A DNA stretch of 64,000 bases from Gammaproteobacteria bacterium 53_120_T64 (GTDB lineage Bacteria > Pseudomonadota > Gammaproteobacteria > Pseudomonadales > Porticoccaceae), in assembly GCA_002162815.1 (NCBI GenBank), contig MAAT01000042.1, positions 1 through 64,000 of the forward strand, given 5' to 3'. Made by a program: the position numbers and the translations under genes. The notes below the pieces were generated by a model. That model saw nothing but the letters and a program-made list of their open reading frames with translations. It was not told the origin of the DNA and ran no database searches. The stretch's first letter is position 1. Each line of letters starts with the position of its first letter. Below are positions 1 to 8,774 of the stretch, piece after piece.

Positions 1-1630
1 CTTCCATATAGTGGGTGGTGACAAAAATCGTGGTGCCACTTTCTGCCAGCGTTTGAATTAACTGCCAGAATTTATAGCGCGCCGCCGGGCTCACCCCCGA
101 CGTGGGCTCATCGAGAAACACCACGGCGGGCTCATGCATAATGGCGCAGGCCAGTGCCAAACGCTGACTCAAGGCCCCCGACATATCGGCCACCAGATGA
201 TTCATCACACCGCTGAGATCGGTGACGCTGATCGCCCAGTCCATCGCCTTTTGCTTATCGCCTTTCTGCAGACCGTAAACGCCGGCAAAAAAGGACAGGT
301 TTTCCGCCACGGTAAGATCGGGATAGAGAGAAAAGCGCTGAGACATATAGCCAATGTGATTACGCAAACGCTTGGGGTCGTCGATAATACTGACACCACC
401 AATCCAGGCATCGCCACTGGTGAGTTTTTGCAGCCCACACAGGGCGCGAATAAAGGTGGTTTTACCCGCGCCATTGGCACCGAGAAAACCAAACACTTCG
501 CCGGCTTTAATTTCCAGGGTGACATCGTCATTGGCGACGAAATCGCCAAATTCCACACGCATATCTTTGGTGCGAATCAAACCGCCTTCGGGCAAGCGTT
601 CGGGCAGGTGAATTTCTGGTGGTGACTCCGCATAAGCGCTGCTTTTTTCGCCACCACTGAGCATGGTGTAGGCATCATCCAGCGTCGGCTCGACCGGCTC
701 AATGCGCGCGCCGTTTTCTGTTAGGTCAGCCGCCAAATCAGCGTCAATATGATTGGCGGTGTGCAATTGAAAGTGCACGCTCTCTGCCAAATGGCGAATA
801 CTCAGTACATCGGGATGCTCGACCAGGCGGTTATGGGCCCCGCCGCGATCTTTGGTGTGCAGCTCATAAACATGGCCTGCACAGCGGGTATGGAGGTGTT
901 CAACCTTATCCACACCAATGATCAGGCCCTCGTGAAGAAAGGCAATGCGGTCGCAGTGTTCGGCCTCATCCATATAGGGAGTGCTCATCACCACCGTGAC
1001 ACCGTCATCGCGGAAGGCCTTGAGCATCGCCCACAGCTCGTGCCGCGAAGCCGGGTCAACACCCAGGCTGAGCTCATCCAGCAATAGCAGGCGGGGCTCG
1101 TGCATCAGGTTGGTACACAGCGACAGCTTCTTGCGCATACCGCCCGACAAATTGCCCGCCGCGCGATCGATGAAGCGGTACAGGCCCGCCATTTTCAGCA
1201 GACGCTCCTGACGCTCGAGGTAGAGCTCTTTGGGCAGTCCGCGAATGTCTGCCGAAAACTCCATGTTTTCGGCAATGCTCAATTTATCGTAGAGGGTAAA
1301 GCCCTGAAACATATAGCCGATATGGGAATTGATCCAGTAATCGTCCTTTACCGTATCGTGGCCCATCACCGTGCAATGGCCCTCACTGGGGTCGAGGATG
1401 GCCGCCATCAACTGCATCAGGGTAGTCTTTCCCGCGCCGTCCGGCCCCAGCAGGCCAAAGATTTCGGCCTCGTAAATGGTCAGATCGACTTCTTTCAGCA
1501 CCAGCTGGTTATTAAAGGCACGGCCGAGATTGTGCGCCTCAATAATCGGTTTGCGGCCGGTATCGGTGGGGCTCACGCCATTGTTCTGCGCGCCTTCAGC
1601 GGCCCGCTCAATATTTGTTACCTTACTCAT
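1..1630 (-). CDS. ABC transporter with two fused ATP-binding domains (RbbA/YbhF-like), cut by the left edge
   Basis: The reading frame starts with ATG at 1630 and stays open to base 1, so the C-terminus is missing. Two ABC ATPase domains lie in tandem. Domain 1 has a Walker A (GPDGAGKTT, near 1420-1450), signature LSGGMRKK and a Walker B reading LLLLDELSLGVDP, with Leu where Pro is usual. Domain 2 has Walker A GANGAGKTT (near 455-490), a degenerate signature SGALSQRLA and a canonical Walker B VVFLDEPTSGV. Twin-ATPase proteins of this kind work with a HlyD-type adaptor and ABC-2 permeases in YbhFSR/YhiHI-type efflux. The adaptor gene is directly upstream (39-bp gap) in the same direction; the permeases probably lie beyond the edge. 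Cytoplasmic, membrane-associated. Substrate unknown. Confidence 0.88.
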   Translation of the reverse strand, partial: MSKVTNIERAAEGAQNNGVSPTDTGRKPIIEAHNLGRAFNNQLVLKEVDLTIYEAEIFGLLGPDGAGKTTLMQLMAAILDPSEGHCTVMGHDTVKDDYWINSHIGYMFQGFTLYDKLSIAENMEFSADIRGLPKELYLERQERLLKMAGLYRFIDRAAGNLSGGMRKKLSLCTNLMHEPRLLLLDELSLGVDPASRHELWAMLKAFRDDGVTVVMSTPYMDEAEHCDRIAFLHEGLIIGVDKVEHLHTRCAGHVYELHTKDRGGAHNRLVEHPDVLSIRHLAESVHFQLHTANHIDADLAADLTENGARIEPVEPTLDDAYTMLSGGEKSSAYAESPPEIHLPERLPEGGLIRTKDMRVEFGDFVANDDVTLEIKAGEVFGFLGANGAGKTTFIRALCGLQKLTSGDAWIGGVSIIDDPKRLRNHIGYMSQRFSLYPDLTVAENLSFFAGVYGLQKGDKQKAMDWAISVTDLSGVMNHLVADMSGALSQRLALACAIMHEPAVVFLDEPTSGVSPAARYKFWQLIQTLAESGTTIFVTTHYME

Positions 1631-1669
1631 AGCGTTCAGCCCTGCTGCCTGTTGACCGGCAAAGCCAGA

Positions 1670-2626
1670 TTAATGGGGGACGACGAGAGTTTGCGGCCAG
1701 CCCTTGCCTTCATCCCAGCGAATCCAGGCATCGGCGGGCATGCCGGGCTTGAGGAAGCCCTCTTGATTATCGAGGGCCAGCACCACACCGAAGACCATGC
1801 GCACACGCTCTTCGGGCATGTTGATATCACGCGGAGTGAATTGTGCACGTTGGTCAACGCGCTTCACGCGCGCATCAAAGTAGCGATCGGAAAAGGCACT
1901 GACCCGCACCTTCGCCGGCGCATTAAGCTTAATTTTGCCAATCACCGCCTCGGGTAAGTAGGCCTTCAGTTCCAGGTCTTGCATATCAACCAACACCGCA
2001 ATCAAACGCTCCGACGTTGCCAGCTCACCCAGCTCAATAGACTTCGCCAAAATCGTCGCGTCCATCGGCGTATAGATTCTCGATTTATCGACTTCAATTT
2101 GCTGTAACTCAACATTTTTGGCAGCGACAATCGTGTTGGCTTTTGCCTGTTCCAACTGGGCTTTTAAGGCGCGGACTCGACCCAACGCCTCAGTTTTCAC
2201 TAAGGTAATTTGATCCAGCTTCTGAACCGTGACGATACCTCTTTTACGCAGAGCTGTGTAACGCACCAGGTCGCGATCGGCAGTAGCCAGATTGCCTTGC
2301 CACGTTTGTAACTGTTCAACAAGGTGCTTTTGCTCGTACTCCCGAGCCGTGCGCTGTGCACTGGCAACCGCCAGTATCGCCGTCTGCTCACGGCTATCGA
2401 GCTCAACCAACAGAGAGTCCTTTTCGACTGTCGAGCCCTCCAGTAAATTGGAGACCAGAACGCGCCCGGACACCTCAGCACTGATATTGACCTCGGTACC
2501 CTCAACGTGCCCGTTACCGTAGAGAAAGCCTGCCTCAAGCACGGGAGGTAAGGTGGAAATATAAAAAAAGTAGGAACCTGCAGCGATCAAAACTACAACT
2601 AACGGCGTTACTATCCAGCTCTTCAT
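1670..2626 (-). CDS. HlyD-family periplasmic adaptor (membrane fusion protein) of the ABC efflux system
   Basis: The 318-aa protein has one N-terminal membrane anchor (about residues 4-25), then a split lipoyl/biotinyl-like half (GNGHVEGTEVNISAEVSG), a coiled-coil hairpin (about 85-185) and the second lipoyl half plus beta-barrel (about 190-300). This is the architecture of YbhG/YhiI adaptors that link an inner-membrane ABC transporter to an outer-membrane channel. It starts at ATG 2626 and is first in a minus-strand operon with the twin-ATPase gene. The assignment to efflux rests on family and neighbour; substrate cannot be read from sequence. Confidence 0.9.
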   Translation of the reverse strand: MKSWIVTPLVVVLIAAGSYFFYISTLPPVLEAGFLYGNGHVEGTEVNISAEVSGRVLVSNLLEGSTVEKDSLLVELDSREQTAILAVASAQRTAREYEQKHLVEQLQTWQGNLATADRDLVRYTALRKRGIVTVQKLDQITLVKTEALGRVRALKAQLEQAKANTIVAAKNVELQQIEVDKSRIYTPMDATILAKSIELGELATSERLIAVLVDMQDLELKAYLPEAVIGKIKLNAPAKVRVSAFSDRYFDARVKRVDQRAQFTPRDINMPEERVRMVFGVVLALDNQEGFLKPGMPADAWIRWDEGKGWPQTLVVPH

Positions 2627-2870
2627 TTAAAACCACCCCTGTCAAAATCGTTATCTATCAAGTTATTCATTAAACACACTCAAGCGCTTCGTAAAAAGCG
2701 CAGCTCTACTGCCTATAACTGGCAATTTGACTGGCGTCATTTAGCGCAGCAATCAATATATTCAACTATTTTTATGTAATCAAGTGCTAATTTATACCCT
2801 CCAAATTTCACAATCGCCACCACTGCCATGCTTTACAATCACAACAGACCCAATAAAAAAGAGTGTGCGC

Positions 2871-3410
2871 ATGCCCTATCTGTGTGTGATCGAGTTCTGG
2901 TTTGAAGAGATTACACCCGCCCAGTGGTGGCAAAAAAGCGCTGAATTTGACGCGCTTATTCACAAACAATTTATCGATCTGCATCAAGCCGCCACGCGCT
3001 GCGAGCTCTTTGCATGGCGCCGTCGCCCCCTTGGTCGCCTCGCAGAAATCATTATTCTCGATCAGTTTTCTCGCCATCTCTACCGCGACCAGCCCGAAGC
3101 CTTTGCCCACGACAGCCTAGCGCTGGCGCTGTCTCAGCAGGCCATCGCCGCCGGCATCGCGCCGCGACTGAGTGCCAAACAGCGCGGCTTTCTCTACATG
3201 CCTTTTATGCACAGCGAGTCGCGAGCCATGCAAAATCAATCGGTGCAGCTATTTAGCCAAGCCGGCCTCGACGCCCATCTCTCATCCGCCCGGCGTCACC
3301 GCGATGTTATCGAACGCTTCGGCCGCTACCCCCATCGCAATCAAATATTGGGGCGGACGTCTAGCGATGAAGAGCTCACCTTTCTGCAACAAGCGGGTTC
3401 AATATTTTAG
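2871..3410 (+). CDS. DUF924 family protein
   Basis: The 179-aa product has the hallmarks of DUF924: IEFWFEE at the N-terminus, then WWxK, a long helical region with the LDQFSRHLYRD box, and PFMHSES near residue 120. The family is all-helical, TPR-like and without established function. The frame is open from 2784, but I chose ATG 2871 because family members begin just before the FWF motif and the extra 29 residues look non-coding. It stands alone, divergent from the efflux operon. Confidence 0.82.
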   Translation: MPYLCVIEFWFEEITPAQWWQKSAEFDALIHKQFIDLHQAATRCELFAWRRRPLGRLAEIIILDQFSRHLYRDQPEAFAHDSLALALSQQAIAAGIAPRLSAKQRGFLYMPFMHSESRAMQNQSVQLFSQAGLDAHLSSARRHRDVIERFGRYPHRNQILGRTSSDEELTFLQQAGSIF

Positions 3411-3468
3411 GGGCAAAAGCCACGGCAAGGTGTCACTTAGCGCCCCCTTGTTGTCGCAACCGGCATCC

Positions 3469-3915
3469 CTAGCTATCCCTTATCACCCGCAGCGCAAAGC
3501 CGAGTAATAAAACGCCAAAGCCTAGCGTTTCAGAAAGCCCGACGATCAATAGCAGCATCTGATCTGCCTTCGGGTTGGCTGAGTCGCGAAATTGGTTATT
3601 GGTCTTATTAGCCCGACCCGCGACAATATATTTAACGATGGCAAGGGCAAAAAACAGCATCAAAACCGCCGTTGCCAAGGTGTTTACAACACTCGAGAAA
3701 ATACTGAAATAGGCAAACACGGCGACTAATAGCGCCCCATAGGCATACATCAGTGAAGCCCGGTGGGCGATATCAACATAGTGGGGAGCCTTGCACTCGC
3801 GACTCCTCATCATCCACGAAAACTTCCAAAAGCCCGTTAGCAACGCACTCATAAAAAAAACACCGGCAGACGAAATTGCCAGCACGGGCGCCACTTGATC
3901 TAATACCAACTGCAT
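3469..3915 (-). CDS. Hypothetical four-helix membrane protein
   Basis: The 148-aa protein has about four hydrophobic helices (roughly residues 8-30, 53-75, 77-97 and 118-140). A polar loop after helix 1 carries a conserved-looking HYVDIAHRASLMYAYG stretch. A good ribosome site (GAGGAG) precedes ATG 3915. I do not recognise the family. It is divergent from an AraC-type regulator with a short shared promoter region, so regulation by that protein is plausible but inferred. Confidence 0.65.
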   Translation of the reverse strand: MQLVLDQVAPVLAISSAGVFFMSALLTGFWKFSWMMRSRECKAPHYVDIAHRASLMYAYGALLVAVFAYFSIFSSVVNTLATAVLMLFFALAIVKYIVAGRANKTNNQFRDSANPKADQMLLLIVGLSETLGFGVLLLGFALRVIRDS

Positions 3916-4004
3916 CCAATATCTCCTCGCTTCAGTGATTGACAGTTTTTTACTGTCATCGAGGCAAGATTTTATCTGTGCGCGACAAGGAGAAATTGAA
4001 CAAA

Positions 4005-4772
4005 GTGGCTACAGCGACGACCCAAACCCCATCCACACTGTATATATGGCCCGACATGACCTTGTTTATCGGGCCACTACAATGCCTGGGCCTACATGCC
4101 ATGCAGACAACGGCCATCAACATCGGGATTTACCAGCCGTTTACACTCACCACTGAAGATGGGATAACCAGCGATCACCGCTGTGCAATGATTGCCGCTG
4201 GCCAGCAACACGAATTAGCGGCCAACGGCGGAATCATCGCCAGCTTGTTAATTGAGAGGCACTCGAGCGCCCACCACAATTTGCTACACAACAAGCCTTG
4301 CCCATCATCTCCAATCACCCCCCTTAGCGCAGCAAAGTGGCTCGACTACCTACAAATGATTGCCGAGGTAAAACCGAGCAAAGCCGTCGTTTACAATCTA
4401 CTCACCTATTTACTGAGCGCCGATAACACGGCAGTGACGGCAATGGACCCACGCATTGAAAAGGCCATGAGCAGCATTCGTCTCGCGCCCGATAGCGACC
4501 TTAGCCAGGCCCAGTTTGCCGCTGCACTGGGGCTGTCTCAGTCGCGCTTTCGGCATTTATTTCGCGAGCAATCGGCTATTCCCTTCCGTCGCTATCGGCT
4601 CTGGCGCCGCATCATCAGCGCCATGGCCGCCCTGCAAAACGAAAGTAATATTACCCAGGCCGCCATGGCGGCCGGCTTTAGTGATTCAGCCCATTTTAAC
4701 CGCTGTTTCCGCCAGGCCTTTGGGCTCAACCCCTCGCGGCTATTTCGCGATATGGATAAGAGTAAAGCCTAG
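4005..4772 (+). CDS. AraC-family transcriptional regulator
   Basis: The C-terminal 100 residues form the double helix-turn-helix of AraC/XylS proteins, with LSQAQFAAALGLSQSRFRHLFRE, then the second helix pair AAMAAGFSDSAHFNRCFRQAFG and the closing NPSRLF. The N-terminal ~150 residues are a divergent sensing domain. Start is uncertain: the frame opens at TTG 3939, but GTG 4005 has AAGGAG at 3987-3992 and leaves an 89-bp intergenic region from the divergent membrane-protein gene, so I prefer it (255 aa). It probably regulates itself or that neighbour. Ligand unknown. Confidence 0.8.
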   Translation: MATATTQTPSTLYIWPDMTLFIGPLQCLGLHAMQTTAINIGIYQPFTLTTEDGITSDHRCAMIAAGQQHELAANGGIIASLLIERHSSAHHNLLHNKPCPSSPITPLSAAKWLDYLQMIAEVKPSKAVVYNLLTYLLSADNTAVTAMDPRIEKAMSSIRLAPDSDLSQAQFAAALGLSQSRFRHLFREQSAIPFRRYRLWRRIISAMAALQNESNITQAAMAAGFSDSAHFNRCFRQAFGLNPSRLFRDMDKSKA

Positions 4773-4815
4773 ACGCCCAGGCCCAAGGTGAGCAGTCACC
4801 AAGCCCTGCGTCAGC

Positions 4816-4848
4816 CACCACAGTCATGTAATACTCATGACTGTGGTG
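4816..4848. repeat. Perfect 13-bp inverted repeat between the AraC gene and the exporter gene
   Basis: CACCACAGTCATG at 4816-4828 and its exact complement CATGACTGTGGTG at 4836-4848 flank a 7-nt loop. No T-run follows, so it is not a classical intrinsic terminator. It could end the AraC transcript in either direction or be an operator. Confidence 0.6.
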
Positions 4849-5008
4849 AGTACACCTCAGCACAGCAAGTGATAAAGAGTAGGTTCTGGCCACGGCCGAC
4901 TGTCAGCCCAACAACCCTGCCCCTTTACCGGTCATTACCGTAAACTGCATGCCCCTCTTGTTTTCACCTGGGCCTGTTTTGGCCTGTTACCGGGTAAACC
5001 ACAACGCC

Positions 5009-6781
5009 ATGCCGACCAACCCCGAACGCCCTGCCTCGACCAAACGCTCATCCATCGTTCAGCTGCTACGCCTGATCGCACCCTATCGCTGGCGCTGGGT
5101 GTGCGCCATTATCGCCCTGCTATTTACCGCCGGTATTACCCTAACCATCGGCCAGGGCGTGCGGATGGTGATCGACGATGGTTTTGTCGCCGGTTCGGTC
5201 TCGCAACTGCAGCAGGGTATCTACCTACTATTGGTCTTATCGGTATTGATGGCCGGCGGTACCTTTGTGCGCTTTTATCTGGTCTCATGGCTCGGCGAGC
5301 GGGTCAGCGCCGATATTCGCAACGCGGTGTTTAATAATATTGTCTCCCTCAGTCCCGGTTATTTTGACAATAACCGCAGCGGCGAGATTATGTCCCGCCT
5401 CACCGCCGATACCACGCTGCTACAGAGCATTGTCGGCAGCTCCTTTTCCCTGGCCCTGCGCAGCTCAATTTCGACCACCGGCGCACTGATTATTTTATTG
5501 ATCACCAACCTGAAATTGACCCTGGTGATCCTCGGCTGCATCCCTCTGGTATTACTACCCATTTTAATTTTTGGCCGCCGCGTGCGCGCCCTGTCCCGGC
5601 AAAGCCAGGACTCCATTGCCAATGTCGGCACCTATGCCGGTGAGATCATCACCCAGCTAAAAACCGTGCAAAGTTACACCCGCGAAGACTACGAGCGCAG
5701 CGCCTTTGGTGAAGAAGTTGAGAATGCCTTTGCCATCGCCCGTCGCCGCGTCAAACAGCGCGCGGTGTTAATGGCGGCCGTTATCGTGCTGGTGTTCGGC
5801 GCGTTGAGCGGCATGCTCTGGGTCGGCGGCAATGATGTCTTAAATGGCACCATGAGCGCCGGCGACCTCGGCGCCTTTGTGTTTTACGCCATGCTGGTGG
5901 CGATGGGCGTGGCGACAATGTCCGAAGTCTATGGCGATTTACAGCGCGCCGTGGGGGCCACCGACCGACTGGTCGATTTAATGACCGCCAAAGCCACCAT
6001 TCTGCCCCCCAACACTGTGGCCGTTAGCGCCACTGAACTCGCCGCCGAGGTCAGCTTTAAGCAGGTCAATTTCAACTACCCCTCACGACCCGAACAAAAA
6101 GCCCTGGAGGACTTTTCCATCCACATTCCCGAGGGCAAGGTGGTGGCCTTAGTCGGGCCTTCGGGCGCGGGTAAGTCCACCGTCTTCGAATTGATGCAAC
6201 GCTTTTACGACCCACAAGCCGGCGCCGTACTGCTCGGCGACACCGATATTCGCGAACTGTCACCGGCCGATCTGCGCCAGCAATTGGGTGTGGTCTCCCA
6301 GCACCCCGCCCTGTTCAGCGCCGATGTCAGCCACAATATTCGCTACGGCAAACCCGATGCCAGTGACGAGGAGGTAGAAGCTGCCGCGCAGGCCGCCTAT
6401 GCCCACGACTTTATCGAACAACTACCCGAGGGCTACGCCAGCTTTCTCGGCGAACAGGGTGTGCGCCTATCGGGCGGACAAAAGCAGCGTATCGCCATCG
6501 CCCGCGCCATTCTCAAAAATCCCCGCCTGCTACTGCTCGACGAGGCCACCAGCGCCCTCGATACCCACAGTGAGCAGCAGGTGCAATTGGCCTTAGACAA
6601 ACTGATGGAAAACCGCACCACTTTGATAATTGCCCACCGCCTGTCGACCATCCTCCACGCCGACCATATCGTGGTGATGGATCACGGCAAGCAGGTGGCC
6701 AGCGGCACCCACCAACAATTACTCAAGGAGAGTGAGCTCTACGCCAAACTGGCGGCGGCGCAATTTGGCGGTGTCGACTGA
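5009..6781 (+). CDS. ABC exporter, fused permease and ATPase (MsbA/LmrA-like)
   Basis: This 590-aa half-transporter has a six-helix exporter domain (about residues 20-310) and one ATPase domain. The latter shows Walker A GPSGAGKST near residue 383, signature LSGGQKQR near 486, Walker B LLLLDEATSALD near 506 and the switch His in IIAHRLST. It should work as a homodimer in the inner membrane exporting lipid or another amphiphile; MsbA-like length, but the substrate is not readable. The frame opens at ATG 4949; I prefer ATG 5009 (MPTNPERPAS), which removes a 20-residue extension. Ribosome site is weak at both. Confidence 0.87.
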   Translation: MPTNPERPASTKRSSIVQLLRLIAPYRWRWVCAIIALLFTAGITLTIGQGVRMVIDDGFVAGSVSQLQQGIYLLLVLSVLMAGGTFVRFYLVSWLGERVSADIRNAVFNNIVSLSPGYFDNNRSGEIMSRLTADTTLLQSIVGSSFSLALRSSISTTGALIILLITNLKLTLVILGCIPLVLLPILIFGRRVRALSRQSQDSIANVGTYAGEIITQLKTVQSYTREDYERSAFGEEVENAFAIARRRVKQRAVLMAAVIVLVFGALSGMLWVGGNDVLNGTMSAGDLGAFVFYAMLVAMGVATMSEVYGDLQRAVGATDRLVDLMTAKATILPPNTVAVSATELAAEVSFKQVNFNYPSRPEQKALEDFSIHIPEGKVVALVGPSGAGKSTVFELMQRFYDPQAGAVLLGDTDIRELSPADLRQQLGVVSQHPALFSADVSHNIRYGKPDASDEEVEAAAQAAYAHDFIEQLPEGYASFLGEQGVRLSGGQKQRIAIARAILKNPRLLLLDEATSALDTHSEQQVQLALDKLMENRTTLIIAHRLSTILHADHIVVMDHGKQVASGTHQQLLKESELYAKLAAAQFGGVD

Positions 6782-6791
6782 AACTGGGAAG

Positions 6792-7511
6792 TTAGAAGTG
6801 CTTGACGCCAGTCAGGTGGTACCTCACAGACTCGCCACGGCGATAGCGCCAGATGGACAGGCGTTTATCCGTATCTGGCATTAAGTGACCGGCAGCATCA
6901 TCGGCCTCGACAATAACAATTTGCCGCTGCGCAGAATCAATATAAAAAGAATGATCACCACCTATTGAGTACTCAGCCATAAGTCCCGACGCCGGACAAC
7001 TGACCACCAATTCACCGGAAAGTGACCGGGTTTTTTTCAAAAAACATTGCCCAAGATCATCTTCAAATGCCCATACCGTGGTTTTTTTGCCACTAAAACC
7101 GGTGATATCATAATTTTTATCGGAAAAATAAATCATGCGCTGAACATTCATGTGATGCTCCCGCTCGCTAAACTCACAGGACAAACTCTGATTGGCAAAG
7201 GTCGGCCGCACGGCAGGCTCATCCGTAGCTGCCTGCACGCCAAGCAATTCGGCCCTGGCCTTAATTGCACCAGCTTCGCCGGAATTTAAGGCATAGGTAA
7301 GACGGTACACAGAAAATTTATGCCATGCGGTTTTATAAGAGGGATGGGGCCCCAAGCGCCTCGTTAAAACACCCTGTTTACGCTGCAGCAACAGACTTAC
7401 CACATCGGCGGATAGACAAATATCATGTATAAAGGCGGTCTCAAAAGGTTGCGTACAAGCCGTCAATAAAACCAACGTAAACATGGCTCTACTACGCCGT
7501 AAAAACCCCAT
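6792..7511 (-). CDS. Predicted lipoprotein of unknown function
   Basis: The 239-aa protein begins with a lipoprotein signal: basic residues, a hydrophobic core and lipobox LLTAC, giving a mature Cys near residue 19. Start ATG 7511 follows AAGGGAA and puts the lipobox at the right distance; the frame is open to 7550. The rest has paired Cys residues and beta-rich segments ending in LSIWRYRRGESVRYHLTGV. No family recognised. It converges with the exporter gene (10 bp apart). Confidence 0.6.
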   Translation of the reverse strand: MGFLRRSRAMFTLVLLTACTQPFETAFIHDICLSADVVSLLLQRKQGVLTRRLGPHPSYKTAWHKFSVYRLTYALNSGEAGAIKARAELLGVQAATDEPAVRPTFANQSLSCEFSEREHHMNVQRMIYFSDKNYDITGFSGKKTTVWAFEDDLGQCFLKKTRSLSGELVVSCPASGLMAEYSIGGDHSFYIDSAQRQIVIVEADDAAGHLMPDTDKRLSIWRYRRGESVRYHLTGVKHF

Positions 7512-7735
7512 TATTAAAATTCCCTTAGCTTTAATTAAGGTAAACACCACCGTCTCGCCGAGAAAAACAATGACCCTTTCCCGGGGCGATGATCAAAAGA
7601 AAAAACACAAAGGCTCTTCTCAAGACCCAGTAGATACAGTAATTTAGGCGCACTAAAAAATATAAGAAGAGTATTTCTATCTCGGTTAACTTCCTCCCCT
7701 CTATATCAAATTGACCTCATAATGTAGGAATAATA

Positions 7736-8662
7736 ATGATTACCGCAAAAGACATGTACTTTCACACGCCCACCTCCGACGATCACTACTGGGCGGAAAC
7801 CAACTATTTTGGCTTTTATATCCCCGAAGAGGCAATTCACGTTAACGTCTACGTGCTAACCCGCCAAAACGCCGGTGTTGTCTTATCCAGTATTACCGTC
7901 ACCGATGGCTTTTCCAACTCGCCCCACCTGGTGCGCTACAGCAATAACCAGGTACACCTGCCCTTTCCGAAGAGCAATTTTGACGATTACAGCTTGGAAA
8001 ATGGCCTGTCAATTAAATGCACCAAGCCGGTAATGGATTACGATATTAAATTTGACGACCAGCGTGGCGTTAACATAGACGTGCAATACAAGGCGCTGAT
8101 GGCACCCTACGATATTCACGATCCGGAGCAGGACCCCTTAGCCGCCTCCGCCGACGATCATGTTTCCGCCACCGCCTATGCCGGGCACTGGGACCAAACG
8201 GGGCGCGTCACCGGTACCTTCACCATCGACGGCAAGACCTACGACGTTAATTGTGTGTCGAGCATGGATCACAGCTGGGGCGAGCGCAAAGAGGATCAGT
8301 TTCAAAATTTTTGCTGGCTCAACGCCAACTTCGACAACGACCTTAGCATTCATTGCATCTGGATTATTAACCCCGACGATCCGAATCACTATCAAGCCAT
8401 TGCCCACGGCTATATACGCGAGGGCGATGAGGTCTACGGTCTCGTCAAAGGCTCCGGCAAACTGGTGCGCAACGAGCGACTGCACCAGCACATGGAGCTG
8501 CAGGTCGAAGATGTACGCGGCAAGATCCACAACTTTAGCGGCGCGGCCTTTACCTCCAACCCCTGGCAACCCTGGCCCTTCGTCTACTGCACTCAATCCT
8601 TCCTGCGCTGGGATCTCGACGGCGTCACCGGCTGGGGCGAGGTACAAGACGTCAGCATGTAG
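7736..8662 (+). CDS. CrtC/AttH-like lipocalin-fold protein (DUF7064/DUF7065 type)
   Basis: The 308-aa soluble protein has no signal peptide. It carries the MDHSWGER box near residue 177, the hallmark of the hydroxyneurosporene synthase/AttH-like superfamily, with Trp-rich motifs (FCWLNANF, NPWQPWPFVYC) before and after. Relatives cited as DUF7064/7065 sit beside APH-type kinases and acyl-CoA dehydrogenases in lipid, steroid or terpenoid catabolic clusters, as here. No activity is established for this subgroup that I know of; binding or modifying a hydrophobic substrate is inference. AGGA precedes the ATG. Confidence 0.72.
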   Translation: MITAKDMYFHTPTSDDHYWAETNYFGFYIPEEAIHVNVYVLTRQNAGVVLSSITVTDGFSNSPHLVRYSNNQVHLPFPKSNFDDYSLENGLSIKCTKPVMDYDIKFDDQRGVNIDVQYKALMAPYDIHDPEQDPLAASADDHVSATAYAGHWDQTGRVTGTFTIDGKTYDVNCVSSMDHSWGERKEDQFQNFCWLNANFDNDLSIHCIWIINPDDPNHYQAIAHGYIREGDEVYGLVKGSGKLVRNERLHQHMELQVEDVRGKIHNFSGAAFTSNPWQPWPFVYCTQSFLRWDLDGVTGWGEVQDVSM

Positions 8663-8688
8663 CTATATAAATTCAAGAGCTAACACAT

Positions 8689-8729
8689 AGGCCAACGCGG
8701 CCAGCCATAAGCGCTGGCCGCGTTGGCCT
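8689..8729. terminator. Perfect 17-bp inverted repeat after the CrtC-like gene
   Basis: Arms 8689-8705 (AGGCCAACGCGGCCAGC) and 8713-8729 are exact complements around a 7-nt loop. The GC-rich hairpin lies 27 bp after the stop codon. There is no T-run, so it may attenuate or stabilise mRNA rather than terminate fully. Confidence 0.5.
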
Positions 8730-8774
8730 GTTGTGCGAATAATAAAATTCCATAAAAAACAAACAATAAAAACC

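Noticed and set aside
1100-1957. Plus-strand 285-codon open frame
   Set aside because: It is antisense to the ABC ATPase and HlyD genes, which have clear family motifs; its His/Gln-rich composition is that of a shadow frame.
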